Below are positions 48,787 to 57,027 of a DNA stretch of 64,000 nt, one piece after another (position 1 is the first letter of the stretch; every line of letters begins with the position of its first letter). Position numbers and translations under genes: made by a program. Origin of the DNA: Adiantum capillus-veneris (Eukaryota; Streptophyta; Polypodiopsida; Polypodiales; Pteridaceae); assembly GCA_014529385.2 (NCBI GenBank), contig CM043970.1:45224279-45288278 (forward strand), written 5' to 3'. The notes under the pieces were generated by a model, which searched no databases, was not told where the DNA came from, and was given only the letters and a program-made list of their open reading frames with translations.

Positions 48787-49053
48787 CGCACACACATACC
48801 AAGACACCCAAAATAAGTATCTACACAAAGACGATAATTCTGCTGACAAAGATCGAGAAAGCACCTCTTCATCAAAATCCTGGGAAGAAGCACGTTCTGG
48901 CTGTGAGCTGTGGAATCTGGTAAGAGGCGAACAAAGGCGTTGATGTCTCGACATCGGACTTCTGCAAACGAAGCCTCCACGTGTATCTGGACCGACATAG
49001 CGGAGATTTCTGAATGACCAAAGCGCTCTGCGCAACGGCAGCCTCCAACCCAT
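18144..49053 (-). CDS. BCKDHA: Branched-chain 2-oxoacid dehydrogenase E1 subunit alpha (nine exons)
   Basis: Thiamine-diphosphate-dependent decarboxylating subunit of the mitochondrial complex that commits leucine, isoleucine and valine skeletons to breakdown; it works as an alpha2-beta2 heterotetramer with E1-beta. Nine exons on the minus strand: 49053-48865, 46274-46137, 46011-45829, 45747-45590, 19257-19158, 19082-18971, 18872-18733, 18649-18464, 18314-18144. All junctions are GT-AG and phases agree, giving 1377 nt and 458 residues, close to the usual plant length of about 470. Diagnostic parts: Arg-rich N-terminus, GDGGTSEGDF...CRNNGWA (the GDG-to-NN cofactor motif), and [17 protein letters not shown], the loop phosphorylated by the E1 kinase in mammals. 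I see no stop or frameshift, so it is probably functional. Intron 4 is 26,332 bp and full of retrotransposons. Confidence 0.95.
20029..20403. repeat. Tandem duplication of about 200 bp, second copy split by a retrotransposon
   Basis: A block beginning GCCTGCTGATCCTGAGAC and containing ATACACACCATGTACTCTAA occurs at about 20029-20228 and again from 20228. The second copy ends at the family A insertion (target GACAA at 20404-20408) and resumes at 29860 with CCACTCACCCCG. No coding function is evident. Confidence 0.7.
21502..22745 (-). repeat. Gypsy 3' LTR
   Basis: 1244 bp; on the minus strand it runs TGTTGCTAATTGG to TTTTGTGACA. A purine tract (reverse complement of 22746-22757) lies just inside the element. 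A poly-T run is at about 22088-22122. Confidence 0.9.
22746..23544 (-). pseudogene. Gypsy integrase C-terminus and chromodomain
   Basis: Continues the pol frame after its premature stop. It contains the end of the integrase core ([14 protein letters not shown] at about 23480-23530), a basic segment with [12 protein letters not shown], the [16 protein letters not shown] linker, and at 22776-22990 a chromodomain with [16 protein letters not shown], the aromatic/Trp core typical of chromoviruses. The chromodomain would direct integration to marked chromatin. A further frame break lies near 23100-23113. Confidence 0.85.
23545..25554 (-). pseudogene. Gypsy pol: reverse transcriptase, RNase H, integrase
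   Basis: 669 residues. The reverse transcriptase begins at residue about 20 (HRIDLIPGS), with [14 protein letters not shown] and [12 protein letters not shown]. The usual Tyr-x-Asp-Asp is FFDG here, so the second catalytic Asp is Gly and polymerisation should be lost. RNase H keeps Asp (HCDASGD), Glu (YEKELTAV) and Asp (KTDHQSL). Integrase has the HHCC zinc site ([12 protein letters not shown]) and two core Asp residues ([15 protein letters not shown]). The stop at 23545-23547 stands where the family has Gln in HPQ-T-x-GQ, just before the third catalytic residue. Confidence 0.9.
25532..26401 (-). pseudogene. Gypsy gag and zinc knuckle, fused to pol without protease
   Basis: 26401-25883 encodes the retrotransposon gag domain ([46 protein letters not shown]). 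25876-25532, in another frame, has the zinc knuckle [14 protein letters not shown] near 25640-25680. Less than 100 bp after the knuckle the reverse transcriptase N-terminal segment begins, so the protease that should separate them is deleted. An N-terminal coiled-coil-like segment ([19 protein letters not shown]) lies at about 26740-26840. Confidence 0.85.
26906..26917 (-). other. Gypsy primer-binding site
   Basis: On the minus strand TTGTATCAGAGC, one base from the initiator Met tRNA complement, directly beside the 5' LTR. Confidence 0.75.
26919..28162 (-). repeat. Gypsy 5' LTR
   Basis: 1244 bp, the same length as the 3' LTR, and about 98% alike by eye. Confidence 0.9.
29860..30399. other. 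Intron sequence, nothing recognised
   Basis: Continuation of the split 200-bp duplication and then noncoding sequence. No gene or element was recognised. Confidence 0.4.
30400..30842 (+). mobile_element. Chimeric LTR: truncated family A LTR joined to the end of LTR X
   Basis: 30400-30824 matches the first two thirds of a family A LTR in plus orientation. At about 30825 it switches to TAGCACCACTAATCCTCA, the last 18 bases of the LTR of element X (compare 40426-40443). The primer site TGGTATCAGAGC follows at 30846-30857. The rest of X's 5' LTR is gone. Confidence 0.7.
31471..32986 (-). mobile_element. Solo LTR of a gypsy family related to the nested chromovirus
   Basis: 1516 bp flanked by the target duplication CCTTG (31466-31470 and 32987-32991). 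On the minus strand it starts TGTAACTAAG and ends TTTTTGTGACA. Its last 150 bp resemble the nested gypsy LTR (shared GACCAGAAGATGGGCTGGTC). No internal sequence is present, so it arose by LTR-LTR recombination. It contains a GA tract near 32370-32405. Confidence 0.85.
33595..34188 (+). pseudogene. Element X gag, N-terminal part
   Basis: About 198 residues before the insertion of family A copy B. An N-terminal coiled-coil-like segment ([24 protein letters not shown]) is followed by the gag domain: [44 protein letters not shown]. The rest continues at 38196 ([17 protein letters not shown], then [16 protein letters not shown] at about 38265-38320) after the TTGGC duplication. A preceding acidic frame at 33392-33592 may belong to the same polyprotein. 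Confidence 0.75.
34194..38190 (-). mobile_element. Family A copy B, inserted in element X gag
   Basis: 3997 bp, minus strand, target duplication TTGGC (34189-34193 and 38191-38195). 3' LTR 34194-34927; 5' LTR about 37491-38190. The LTR end and primer site of the 5' LTR are deleted near 37490. Both LTRs carry a GA microsatellite (34269-34315 and 37542-37605). This is the fullest family A internal region in the window and shows that the family encodes gag, zinc knuckle and protease only. Confidence 0.9.
36056..37361 (-). pseudogene. Family A gag, zinc knuckle and aspartic protease
   Basis: 37361-36897 is Pro-rich (a [11 protein letters not shown] stretch and a [14 protein letters not shown] stretch) followed by the gag domain: [23 protein letters not shown] and [18 protein letters not shown] at 36897-36899 stands where sister copies have Trp. 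The frame goes on near 36682-36449 ([22 protein letters not shown]), then the zinc knuckle [14 protein letters not shown] at about 36405-36450, and at 36382-36056 a retropepsin-like segment with [15 protein letters not shown], where Asp-Pro-Gly replaces Asp-Ser/Thr-Gly. Nothing resembling reverse transcriptase follows before the minisatellite. Confidence 0.8.
38854..39387 (+). pseudogene. Element X retropepsin-like protease
   Basis: One frame with [11 protein letters not shown] (catalytic Asp-Ser-Gly, about 38945-38980), a flap-like VELANGS region and [10 protein letters not shown] at about 39150-39180, the usual protease order. In-frame stops at 39082-39084 (TAG) and 39145-39147 (TAA). A Cys-rich scrap before it (about 38670-38690) may be a decayed zinc knuckle. 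Beyond 39387 frames are short and show no reverse transcriptase. Confidence 0.75.
40016..40443 (+). repeat. Element X 3' LTR
   Basis: 428 bp, TGTCACAATTGTGAC start just after a purine tract, ATCCTCA end. A TATATAAGGAG stretch at about 40305-40316 is a possible promoter. Confidence 0.7.
40444..41216. other. Intron sequence, nothing recognised
   Basis: Noncoding between element X and family A copy C. No gene seen. Confidence 0.4.
41217..44087 (-). mobile_element. Family A copy C
   Basis: 2871 bp, minus strand. 3' LTR 41217-41871, internal 41872-43435, primer site 43420-43435 (reverse complement GTGGTATCAGAGCATC), 5' LTR 43436-44087. Flanks GCACA (41212-41216) and ACACA (44088-44092) look like a target duplication with one change. 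The internal part has the minisatellite (42380-42560) and decayed gag only. Confidence 0.88.
44088..45589. other. 5' part of intron 4, nothing recognised
   Basis: Noncoding DNA next to exon 4. No reading frame of note on either strand. Confidence 0.4.
45590..46274 (-). CDS. BCKDHA: E1-alpha exons 2-4
   Basis: Exons 46274-46137 (46 codons), 46011-45829 (61 codons) and 45747-45590 (158 nt), separated by introns of 125 and 81 bp. They encode the start of the mature fold: [11 protein letters not shown], then [19 protein letters not shown] and [12 protein letters not shown], then [12 protein letters not shown] and [12 protein letters not shown]. Exon 4 ends inside an Ala codon (GC|T), completed by the first base of exon 5, 26 kb away. 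Confidence 0.93.
46275..48864 (-). other. Intron 1 of the E1-alpha gene
   Basis: 2590 bp, GT-AG. It holds microsatellites: GT near 46801-46836, G near 48344-48362, GT then an unbroken run of 39 G at 48426-48500, and CT at 48738-48782. No inserted coding element was recognised. Confidence 0.8.
48865..49053 (-). CDS. BCKDHA: E1-alpha exon 1: mitochondrial targeting peptide
   Basis: 63 codons. The ATG at 49053-49051 follows an in-frame TAA directly, so it is the first possible start in this frame; context AAATGG is good. The peptide is rich in Arg with few acids in its first 45 residues ([19 protein letters not shown]...), as in a matrix-targeting presequence, and turns acidic at SSQDFDEE before the splice site GAG|GTGC. 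An upstream out-of-frame ATG at 49165 opens a frame that ends at 48872; if the transcript starts that far up, it would be an overlapping upstream frame. Confidence 0.85.
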
Positions 49054-49341
49054 TTAGAAGTCCTCTGCTAATTCCCCCTGCTTGCTTGAATGCCTGTAAG
49101 CGTCCACCCAAAAACGGCAAAAGCATTACTGCGCAGCGCTTATACAATTTAAGGCAAAAGCTCACTACTAATTAGGCTGTGTCAAAGGAAATTCTGCGTG
49201 TGTGTGTGGGGGGGGGGGGGGGGGGGGGGCAGAGGGAGAGGAACTGTGGACTCTTGTATGTGCCTTGTGGGTAAGCTTGCCAAATCACTCTTTAAGAATC
49301 TACGTATCCGCACGTGCATGTGCGCGCGCGCGTGTGTGTGT

Positions 49342-49374
<33 letters not shown>

Positions 49375-49730
49375 GCGCCAGATATGCACAAAGTCCCTAT
49401 GGGGCCTGGGCAGTTTAGCCAAACACGTGTCCACGAGTACCTTTGAAAGAGTTGAATACCCCTCCAGCTAATGATTGTGGCAATGTGCATAACAGAAATG
49501 CTAAACCTCAACTTCTTAGAACTGCGTCAGTCGGGGAACTTGAGTCTTGAACGCGGTCTCTGGAAAATCTTTTTCTTTAAAAGGGACCCGTTTTCGCATA
49601 AGAGCCCCATCCCACCAAGGCCTTGTAGGAGCTACAAGGCAAGCTCTACATTACTAATATAATTTTCCAATCTTATAGGATTTTTTATCAACTAAACCGA
49701 GAGAATTATTTTAAACTAAAAAGACAATGT
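49054..49730 (-). promoter_or_regulatory. Upstream region of the E1-alpha gene
   Basis: Only about 680 bp separate the start codon from a copia LTR. It contains a run of 22 G (49208-49229) after GT repeats, and a GT/GA tract near 49330-49373. No clear TATA box was found. Confidence 0.4.
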
Positions 49731-50573
49731 TGTTGGGATTTATGGGGATTTGGCCTATGCTTATGCTTTTTCGTGTGAATCTTCTTTAGTCTACTAGGAT
49801 GCTACATGGCATTGGGCATGTGTATCCCATGTGATAGCATGTGACCACTTTCCACCTAGGACTGTTGACACAGTGGATGATGTATTATCTGATGGGAGTC
49901 ACCCATGAGGTCATATGTTGTATACCTATATAAGAGGCATTGTACACATTCATTATAAGTTGTTCAAGTTCAAGCATAATGTAGTGACAAATGAACTTTG
50001 AGAATAACGGAATTAAGAGAATTAAAGTGAGCATTTTTGTGAGATCTCTTTGAGAACGTAGAGGGTGAACTTAATTGATGGTAGCAACCTAAACATAGTA
50101 CTTAATTTGTTATAGAATTGATATTTTATTATCTATTGCAGCTGACAGGTAGCAAAAGCATCACAAATAATGGATTATGCAGAAGGATATTACATTTTAT
50201 GTATATTTGATTATTCAAGTGCTCTTTATGAGCTTTGGCCGTTTATGTCTAGCCAGCCAGTTTGTACTCATTTTTGGGCATCCAAGAAATCTATAAATAA
50301 ATACGTGCAAGAGGGAAATGCTCACTCTTGCACGGGGGGAGATTGCACCCAGTGTCTGCATATTCTTCTCTCCTCTCTTCTCATCTCTCTCATCGTGTCG
50401 GTGTAGCACTCTGCTCTAGGAGGTGCACTTACGCATGTTCTGTTCCTCTCTCTCGCTCGCTGTCTCTCTTTGTTCGCATACAGCTTGGAGTATGTGTTGT
50501 GCGAGTCGTCGGGTATGTAGATTTGTTCATTTATGGAGTATTTTGCAGGGCAGCCCTGTTTCCGTTTGTAGCA
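49731..50573 (+). mobile_element. Copia LTR with primer site
   Basis: 843 bp, TGTTGGGATTTATGG start (related to the LTR at 6262), ending GTAGCA. A TATA box (CTATATAAG) is near 49926. The primer site TGGTATCAGAGC is at 50575-50586, so this is a 5' LTR. About 235 bp of internal sequence follows before the truncated copia element; the rest of this element is missing. Confidence 0.8.
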
Positions 50574-50822
50574 GTGGTATCAGAGCATAGGCTACGCTCC
50601 AAGACTACATATTTTGACAAGCTGTAGCTAAGTATTTTGCTTTCTTGTATTTGTAGATTCTGTCAATTGCTTCAATTTGTAGTAATCATTATTGATTGCA
50701 TGATATAATTAGTGATTTTTGGAATTAAAGAGAGCCCCTGCTTTGTTTTCATGTTATAGCAATTGTTAGTATAATTATGTTGATTAAACATAATAATATA
50801 ATGGATTAAACTAAAGTATAAG

Positions 50823-51055
50823 GTGATTGTTTGAATTAGGGTTGCAGAGAAACACACACAGCTTGGAGAAGACGAAGGAAGCTCAAGGCACACAATAGAG
50901 AGTGTGTTACTTAGTGTGCAATGGAAAGATAGATAGCCCTAGAGTGATGGGCGTATATACAATGCTCGGGGGAAAAAAGCCTCCTAAAGAGGGAAAAAAT
51001 GCCCCGACGGTCCTAGTGTGTTCACACACATCACTACCACGTGTATATGGTAACA
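50823..51055 (-). repeat. 3' LTR fragment of the truncated copia element
   Basis: On the minus strand a purine-rich tract (reverse complement of 51056-51068) precedes TGTTACCATATACACG at 51055. The left limit is uncertain since no second LTR is present; 50823 is the nearest position that would end the LTR in CA. Confidence 0.5.
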
Positions 51056-51130
51056 AATCCCCCCTGGAGTGATGTGGTAAACGAGAGCTGGCACAAGAGT
51101 AAAGGGAAGTGCCATGCCCTGAGGACATGA

Positions 51131-53357
51131 TCAGTCCACAAAGGGGAGTAAGCCCAAAGCTTTGTGAAAAGCTTCAAGCTTCTCACGAGACGATGCCTTT
51201 ATGAAAAGATCTGCAAGGTTGTCCTGTGTTGGCACATAAGCCAAGCTGATCTCTCCTACTGAGAGCCTCTCCCTGACATAGTGATAATGCACCTCAATGT
51301 GCTTTGTGCGAGCATGAAAAACTGGGTTCCTCACAACTACCAATGCGCTCTGACTGTCATTGTATATAGTGTTGGCAGTGTCCTGTCCAACACCCAAATC
51401 ATCCATAAGGCGTCTGAGCCATACATACTTAACCGTAGCTATGAAAATTGTCATGTACTCAGCCTCACAACTCGAAGTGGCCACAGTAGGTTGCTTCTTG
51501 CTCAACCATGATATACATGAACTGCCAAGCATGAAACAAAAACCACTTGTGGACACTCGCGTGTCAAAACATTCAACCCAATCTGAGTTCGAAAAAGCAT
51601 GTAAGTCTGGCGGCAATGATCCCCCCTTGGGATAAAACAAGCCAAGATGTAAAGTGCCACTAAGGTAGTGAAAAATCCTCTTGACAGCCTGCCAATGCTT
51701 AGACCCTGGGCTATGCATAAATTCGCTGACTTGTGAGACTGCAAACTGAATATCCGGCCTCGTGTTGCATACATAAATGAGGCAGCCAACAGTAGTTTGA
51801 TAAAGAGTGACATCAGTTGGATCGCCAGCATCATGTAGACTCAACTTCAAACCTGTTTCCATGGGAGTGGCAATAGGTTTGCAATCCTCAAGTCCAAACT
51901 CACATAGCAACGTCTCTATGTAACTTTTCTGATACAATGCAATACCACCATCACACTGCTTAAACTGTATACCCAAGTAATGATGCAACAGTCTCAAATC
52001 TTTCATCTTAAATGTAGCATTCAAATCAGCCTTAAACTCAGCAATATGTCTCTCATTTGGTCCACTGATCAGCAAATCATCGACATAAAGAACCACAATG
52101 AGAAGTACATCACCCTCACGCTTTACATACAATGTGCTTTTTGTTGGACTGTTATGAAAGCCTCGTTTGAACAAATGAGTGGCAGCTTTCTCATACCAAG
52201 CATGAGGCAAAGCCTTCTTACATCTGCACACTTTGTCCTCTTGTCCTTTTATGACAAAACCGCGAGGCTGCATTACATAAACTTCCTCAAATATGCTAAC
52301 ATTCAAGAAAGCAGTAACAATGTCTAATTGATGTACATCCCAACCAAAATGAGTTGCCAATGCACATAGAAAACGCACAATAGTCATGCGACAAGTGGGA
52401 GCAAAGGTCTCTTCATAATCTATGCCTTTTTTATGTGCATAACCCTTTGCAACAATTCGAGCCTTATGGCGATCGACCTCACCATCCGGCTTGCATTTCA
52501 GCTTGTAAACCCACTTCGTACCAATGGCCTTTTTTCCAGGAGGCAAATCACATAAAGTCCATGTGTCATTTTCTATAAGTGCATCATATTCTGATTGCAT
52601 GGCAGCCATCCAATTTTTTGACTTCTGTGCTTCATCAAAAGACAGAGGCTCCTCAACATCATGGAAGCTAGACACAGCCAAAGCATAACAATTTGAAGCA
52701 TAAGATGCATGACGAGAGCCTGAACGAGTACGCCTAAACAAAGGTGCATCCAATTTACTGTCACGCAAAGTGTGCACCAGCCATTTTGGCATACCTCTAG
52801 CCTGCTCATTTTCAGCCCTTTCCTCATCAAGTACATCATGTACATCTGCATCAATAGTAGGCTGATCTATAACATTTTCAAAAACCCCCATAGGCTGTAC
52901 ATTTGCCTCATTGGAACTAACATTCTTAATTCCACCACTGAAAAGAGGCACTAAAGTGTCATAAATGTCATGTGAGCTTACATTACTGTCTATAGTACAT
53001 GACAGCAATGGCTGAACAGAATCTTCCACAAACACTACATCCGTGAAACCAAAATACGTTTTGTTTGTGAATGATACAACCTGTAACCTTTGCTTTCAGC
53101 ATTATAATCAACAAAAATACATTTGATAGCCTTATCATCCAATTTTTTGCGCTGTGTTTGTGGCACCAAAGCATATGCCAAACTGCCAAAAACACGCATG
53201 TGCTCAATAGAAGGCTTTCTATCATGCCATGCCTCATATGAGGTAATAGACTGTAAAGCTTTCGTAGGACACCTGTTTAGTACATAAGTGGCACACATGA
53301 TGGCCTCAAGCCAAAAAGAATGCGGCAAAGCTTGACTTTTAACCATACAACGTGCCT
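51131..53357 (-). pseudogene. Truncated Ty1/copia pol: integrase end, reverse transcriptase, RNase H
   Basis: 53346-53035 encodes the end of the copia integrase (FWLEAIMCATYVLNRCPTKAL, YEAWHDRKPSIEHMRVFG). After one frameshift, 53035-51131 gives 634 residues: ENDTWTLCDLPPGKKAIGTKWVYK, RHKARIVAKGYAHKKGIDYEETF, the polymerase YVDD (in VVLYVDDLLISG), then GCLIYVCNTRPDIQFAV and the RNase H region. There the usual Ser-Asp-x-Asp-Trp reads SNSDW, so the first acidic residue is Asn. The frame ends PFVD then stop. The element is cut off inside integrase at about 53357; gag and protease are absent. Confidence 0.9.
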
Positions 53358-53966
53358 AGATAGGATATTACGAAGAGCAGATGCAATTGAAGAAGAAGAG
53401 GAAGAAAAAACTTTAGTTGTCTTCGATAACATAGGAACACACATACTGATCCCTTTCTTGGTAGAGAGCGAGCATTAATTTCTTTAGATTAGAGGGAGAA
53501 GATAACTAAAATTGTCAGAAGAAGGAGAAGAAGAGTCACCCGATAGTTTGAGTATCATAGGAGAAACTCAAAGAGACCTTGAAGAATCTCGATCATGTCC
53601 TTATGACATAGGGAAAATCAAGGGATTATAAAGGGAGCTTGAATATGAGACTAAACTTGAAAGAAGACGTGGGAACCAACCCAGACAAACTTTCACAAGT
53701 CGCAAAACGAATGTGTTTTTGTATACTCGGGGGCAACACAAACCAGTGTGTTGAGGTTCTCCTCAGCTTGACAAGCACGTTGGAAAACGTCACCAAAAGC
53801 ATGGTTAATTGAGGACATGAGCAGCGATAGATACCAATAACCACTTCAACCTTGGCCTTACGACACTGCTAACGGCGGCCAGTCATCCAACAACGTCAAC
53901 CATATGCAGGTGTACCGCACACTCCCACTCTCACTCGCACTGCAGCGCCCACCACTATTCACTCAA
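53358..53966. other. Noncoding, nothing recognised
   Basis: Purine-rich plus-strand stretch (53380-53600) beyond the copia break, then ordinary sequence. No gene seen. Confidence 0.35.
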
Positions 53967-54353
<387 letters not shown>

Positions 54354-54966
54354 ATCCATCCGGCCCTTCTCGATGCCATGCAGCGGTTCAACCCCCTAAT
54401 CTCCCTCTCTTTCTCTGGTCCACTGCCGGCCACACGCGCTCTCTCTCTCGTTCGGCTCAACCACCCAACCCCATGCAGCAACGTCAACAGACACCTAAGC
54501 TCTCGACCTGTAGACCAATCATACTCTCTCTCACTCCCCACCAGTCACCACTATCCTCAGCCACCAGAGAAAATGGCTCACCCACTTTTTGCGACTGTGG
54601 TCACTTAACGAGCCGCACTTAGCGCCCCGCCTCTCTCTCCTTTTCCTCTCCTGGTAACTACACGCACACCCTTTTTGGTTGCATGGTGTGCCTGCCATCC
54701 ACACACTTGCTTGTGGCATGCAAGTTGCTACGAGAATTTCCGGGCTCAAAATTTTACACCTATCATTAGAGGCCTTTCATGGGAGAAACCGTGCACTCAA
54801 ATAGCTTGGCTATTGTTGAATTGAAAGCCTGTTTCATCTCTCTTTCAGTAACATATTTCGCCCCTGACACCACCTCATAGCAAAGGCATTCGACCAATTT
54901 GTAGACACCAGGAGATAGAGCTTCCTCATCAGAGTTGAAGTCAACAACAAACTGCCCAAACATGCA

Positions 54967-55242
54967 TTACGGTGAGCGGAAGCAGTTGGAAAAGAACTCA
55001 GTGTTCCATTGTTCTAGCTCTACTGTGACCTTAACCCGTGCGTCCCATAGATCCCGCTCATACCTTGCCTCCCATACATGCCGAAGCTCCTCTACAGATT
55101 TCTGTGTTGCTTCTCTCCGTGGATATCGTTTCTGTAAATCCTTCAAGTGTTCTTCTAATGCAATAAGTTTCTGTCGTGCATCTTCCGCTTTCCCCTCCTT
55201 CGGAATCCTCCACTTCCTTGTCGACGCGCTCGCTGTTGCCAT
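54967..55242 (-). CDS. Small charged, coiled-coil-like protein, not recognised
   Basis: 91 residues from the ATG at 55242. Rich in Lys, Glu and Arg with heptad-like spacing (DARQKLIALEEHLKDLQKRYPRR, EELRHVWEARYERDLWDARVKVTVELEQW). The stop (TAA, 54967-54969) is followed at once by another open frame (54963-54766) with EVVSGAKYVTEREMKQAFNSTIAKLFE. The two may have been one protein before a frameshift. I do not recognise the family. It could be a decayed mobile-element protein or a real small gene. Confidence 0.3.
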   Translation of the reverse strand: MATASASTRKWRIPKEGKAEDARQKLIALEEHLKDLQKRYPRREATQKSVEELRHVWEARYERDLWDARVKVTVELEQWNTEFFSNCFRSP

Positions 55243-55269
55243 GAGGTTTAAGAGGTTTAGGGATTAGCC

Positions 55270-56130
55270 TACTAAGTGGAACTCGTGCTAGGTACTGCAA
55301 GGCAACCGCGTCTGGACAACCAGCACCGCCATTGGCTTCACGTTTTCTCCCACCCCTACTCGCAGCAGCGTGGACCTTTTCAACCACGCCCTTTTAGTTA
55401 CATGCGACAAGGCCATAAGCTTTCAATCTCAAGGTCACTATGCGGAAAAAAAAAAGGCAAAAAAAAGGGACAGTGATGCGGCAGTAATGGCTATTACAAC
55501 TAAAGCCAGACCTAGAGCCTAATATCGCTAGTCCTAGAATAGCAGTCCAAAGTGATAAATATTTGTCGACAGGAATGCCCACCTATTTTCTGTAGCACAC
55601 AGCAACATACAACCCCGATGGCGAGCTCGACGCCATCGATCAGTATGCAGATCACGATGATGATATGTCAAAATCAATATACGAGTAGAAGCATTGCAGC
55701 AACATGGACAACAACGTAGTGAGTAGCAACAACGCATAGTTGAGCCTCTTAGTGCGTTCAATTCTCTCCACCAACATCAACTCTCCAACCGCAATGTTGT
55801 AGCCACCTTTTCCTTTTGAGCTCACCAACTAGCACAACTTTACAAAGCATATCTCTATAGCTCATGATAGTAGTTGATGGTATAACCGTGAAGAATAATG
55901 ATAAAATTTCTATTAGATTTTAGTTAATTTTTCAGGGCACATATGGTATGTATGGTAAATAATAGATTTTGCCTTTGATCTTGGACCTTTAACCTTAGCC
56001 TTCCCGTGCCATGGGCACTAGAAGCCCAACTTCTTATCCTAGTATGAGTCTTCTCCTAGCGCAAAATCTAGCTTTCAGGCACTTCATACGGTTCTGCCAT
56101 CTGTTCCTTTCATAATTTTATCATACGTGA
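55270..56130. other. Intergenic, nothing recognised
   Basis: No gene, element boundary or clear repeat seen. Confidence 0.35.
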
Positions 56131-56139
56131 TAATAATTA

Positions 56140-56660
56140 TTATTTTTTTCGAGAAAAAGATCCTTCTATTAGTTAATGAAACTGCCCATAGGGCTACAAC
56201 CACCTCTTCAGAGAGGGCTACAACAACCATGATGGGGAGACTCTTCCAATGGAAAAACCACCATATGTACAATGAGGCTAAATCAAGAAATGGGAGGAGG
56301 GAAAAGCCACACAGGTGGTCGGTAGTGCCATCGAAGCACACCCTAGACCATGGTGTAGAAAGGCCCAGGATGCCATAGTCGAAGGAAAGCCTCTCTACGC
56401 TCCCGCATGCGATCGGAGCTGCCTTGTAGTCTCTCGAGCTGTCTTCTTAGAGTGTGGATTAGATCTAGCCAAAGATCGCAAACAGTCTCTATTGGTGGCA
56501 CAGGGCGAGCCTCAAACATGAGGAAGCAATGGGCCCGCCAGATGAACCAGAGTGTCAGGCCACTGATGAGCTCCCAACACTCCTCTCTCTCACTACACCA
56601 TTCCTGTGGAGTAAGGTCTGTGGCAGGCTGGAGTGTAGGTCGCCCCTCCTGCATCACATT
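56140..56660 (-). pseudogene. LINE ORF2 C-terminal fragment with A-rich tail
   Basis: Minus-strand frame 56657-56343 reads WELISGLTLWFIWRAHCFLMFE and then RRQLERLQGSSDR, like the segment downstream of the zinc-binding domain of plant LINE reverse transcriptases. The 3' part continues to about 56140, where an A-rich AAAAAAATAATAAT-type tail marks the LINE end. 5'-truncated, as is usual. Confidence 0.6.
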
Positions 56661-56662
56661 AG

Positions 56663-57027
56663 GGCCAAAAACGACTCAAAAAGAGTTGTGTAAGGAATTG
56701 GTTAAATTACTAATTAGCATAGCCGTTTGTGGTCAAAACGGCTCCAAATTTGTCCGTTTTGGTCATTTAAAGCATATCTACGCAATCTAAAGCATATCTA
56801 AGTACATATCTCTAAATATTCAAAAAGATATCGTTTTCTTCACATTCCTTTGTGGCTTCCCTCGAAATTTGTTTTCATTTACTTCACTTGGCGGCAAATA
56901 GTTGTTTCCACTTTTGAATCTCTCTTTTTTCTCTCACCTTTCGCGAGCTTTATCTCTTCTTCTCCGATGCACCTTGTTCTCCTGCTAAGTTATTTCCATT
57001 ATACTTTCTGCTCCTTCATTACTTACA
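56663..57027 (+). other. Possible left end of a DNA element
   Basis: Starts GGGCCAAAAACGACTC right beside the LINE fragment. Within 150 bp it has an inverted repeat (GGTCAAAACGG facing CCGTTTTGGTCA, about 56733-56767) and a short tandem (AAAGCATATCTA twice, near 56770 and 56790). No matching inverted end is present in the window, so the assignment is tentative. Confidence 0.3.

Noticed and set aside
51131-53035. 634-codon frame as a host gene
   Set aside because: It is a Ty1/copia reverse transcriptase/RNase H with a truncated integrase.
56663-56678. Definite terminal inverted repeat of a transposon
   Set aside because: No inverted partner or target duplication lies in the window, so it is kept only as a tentative end.
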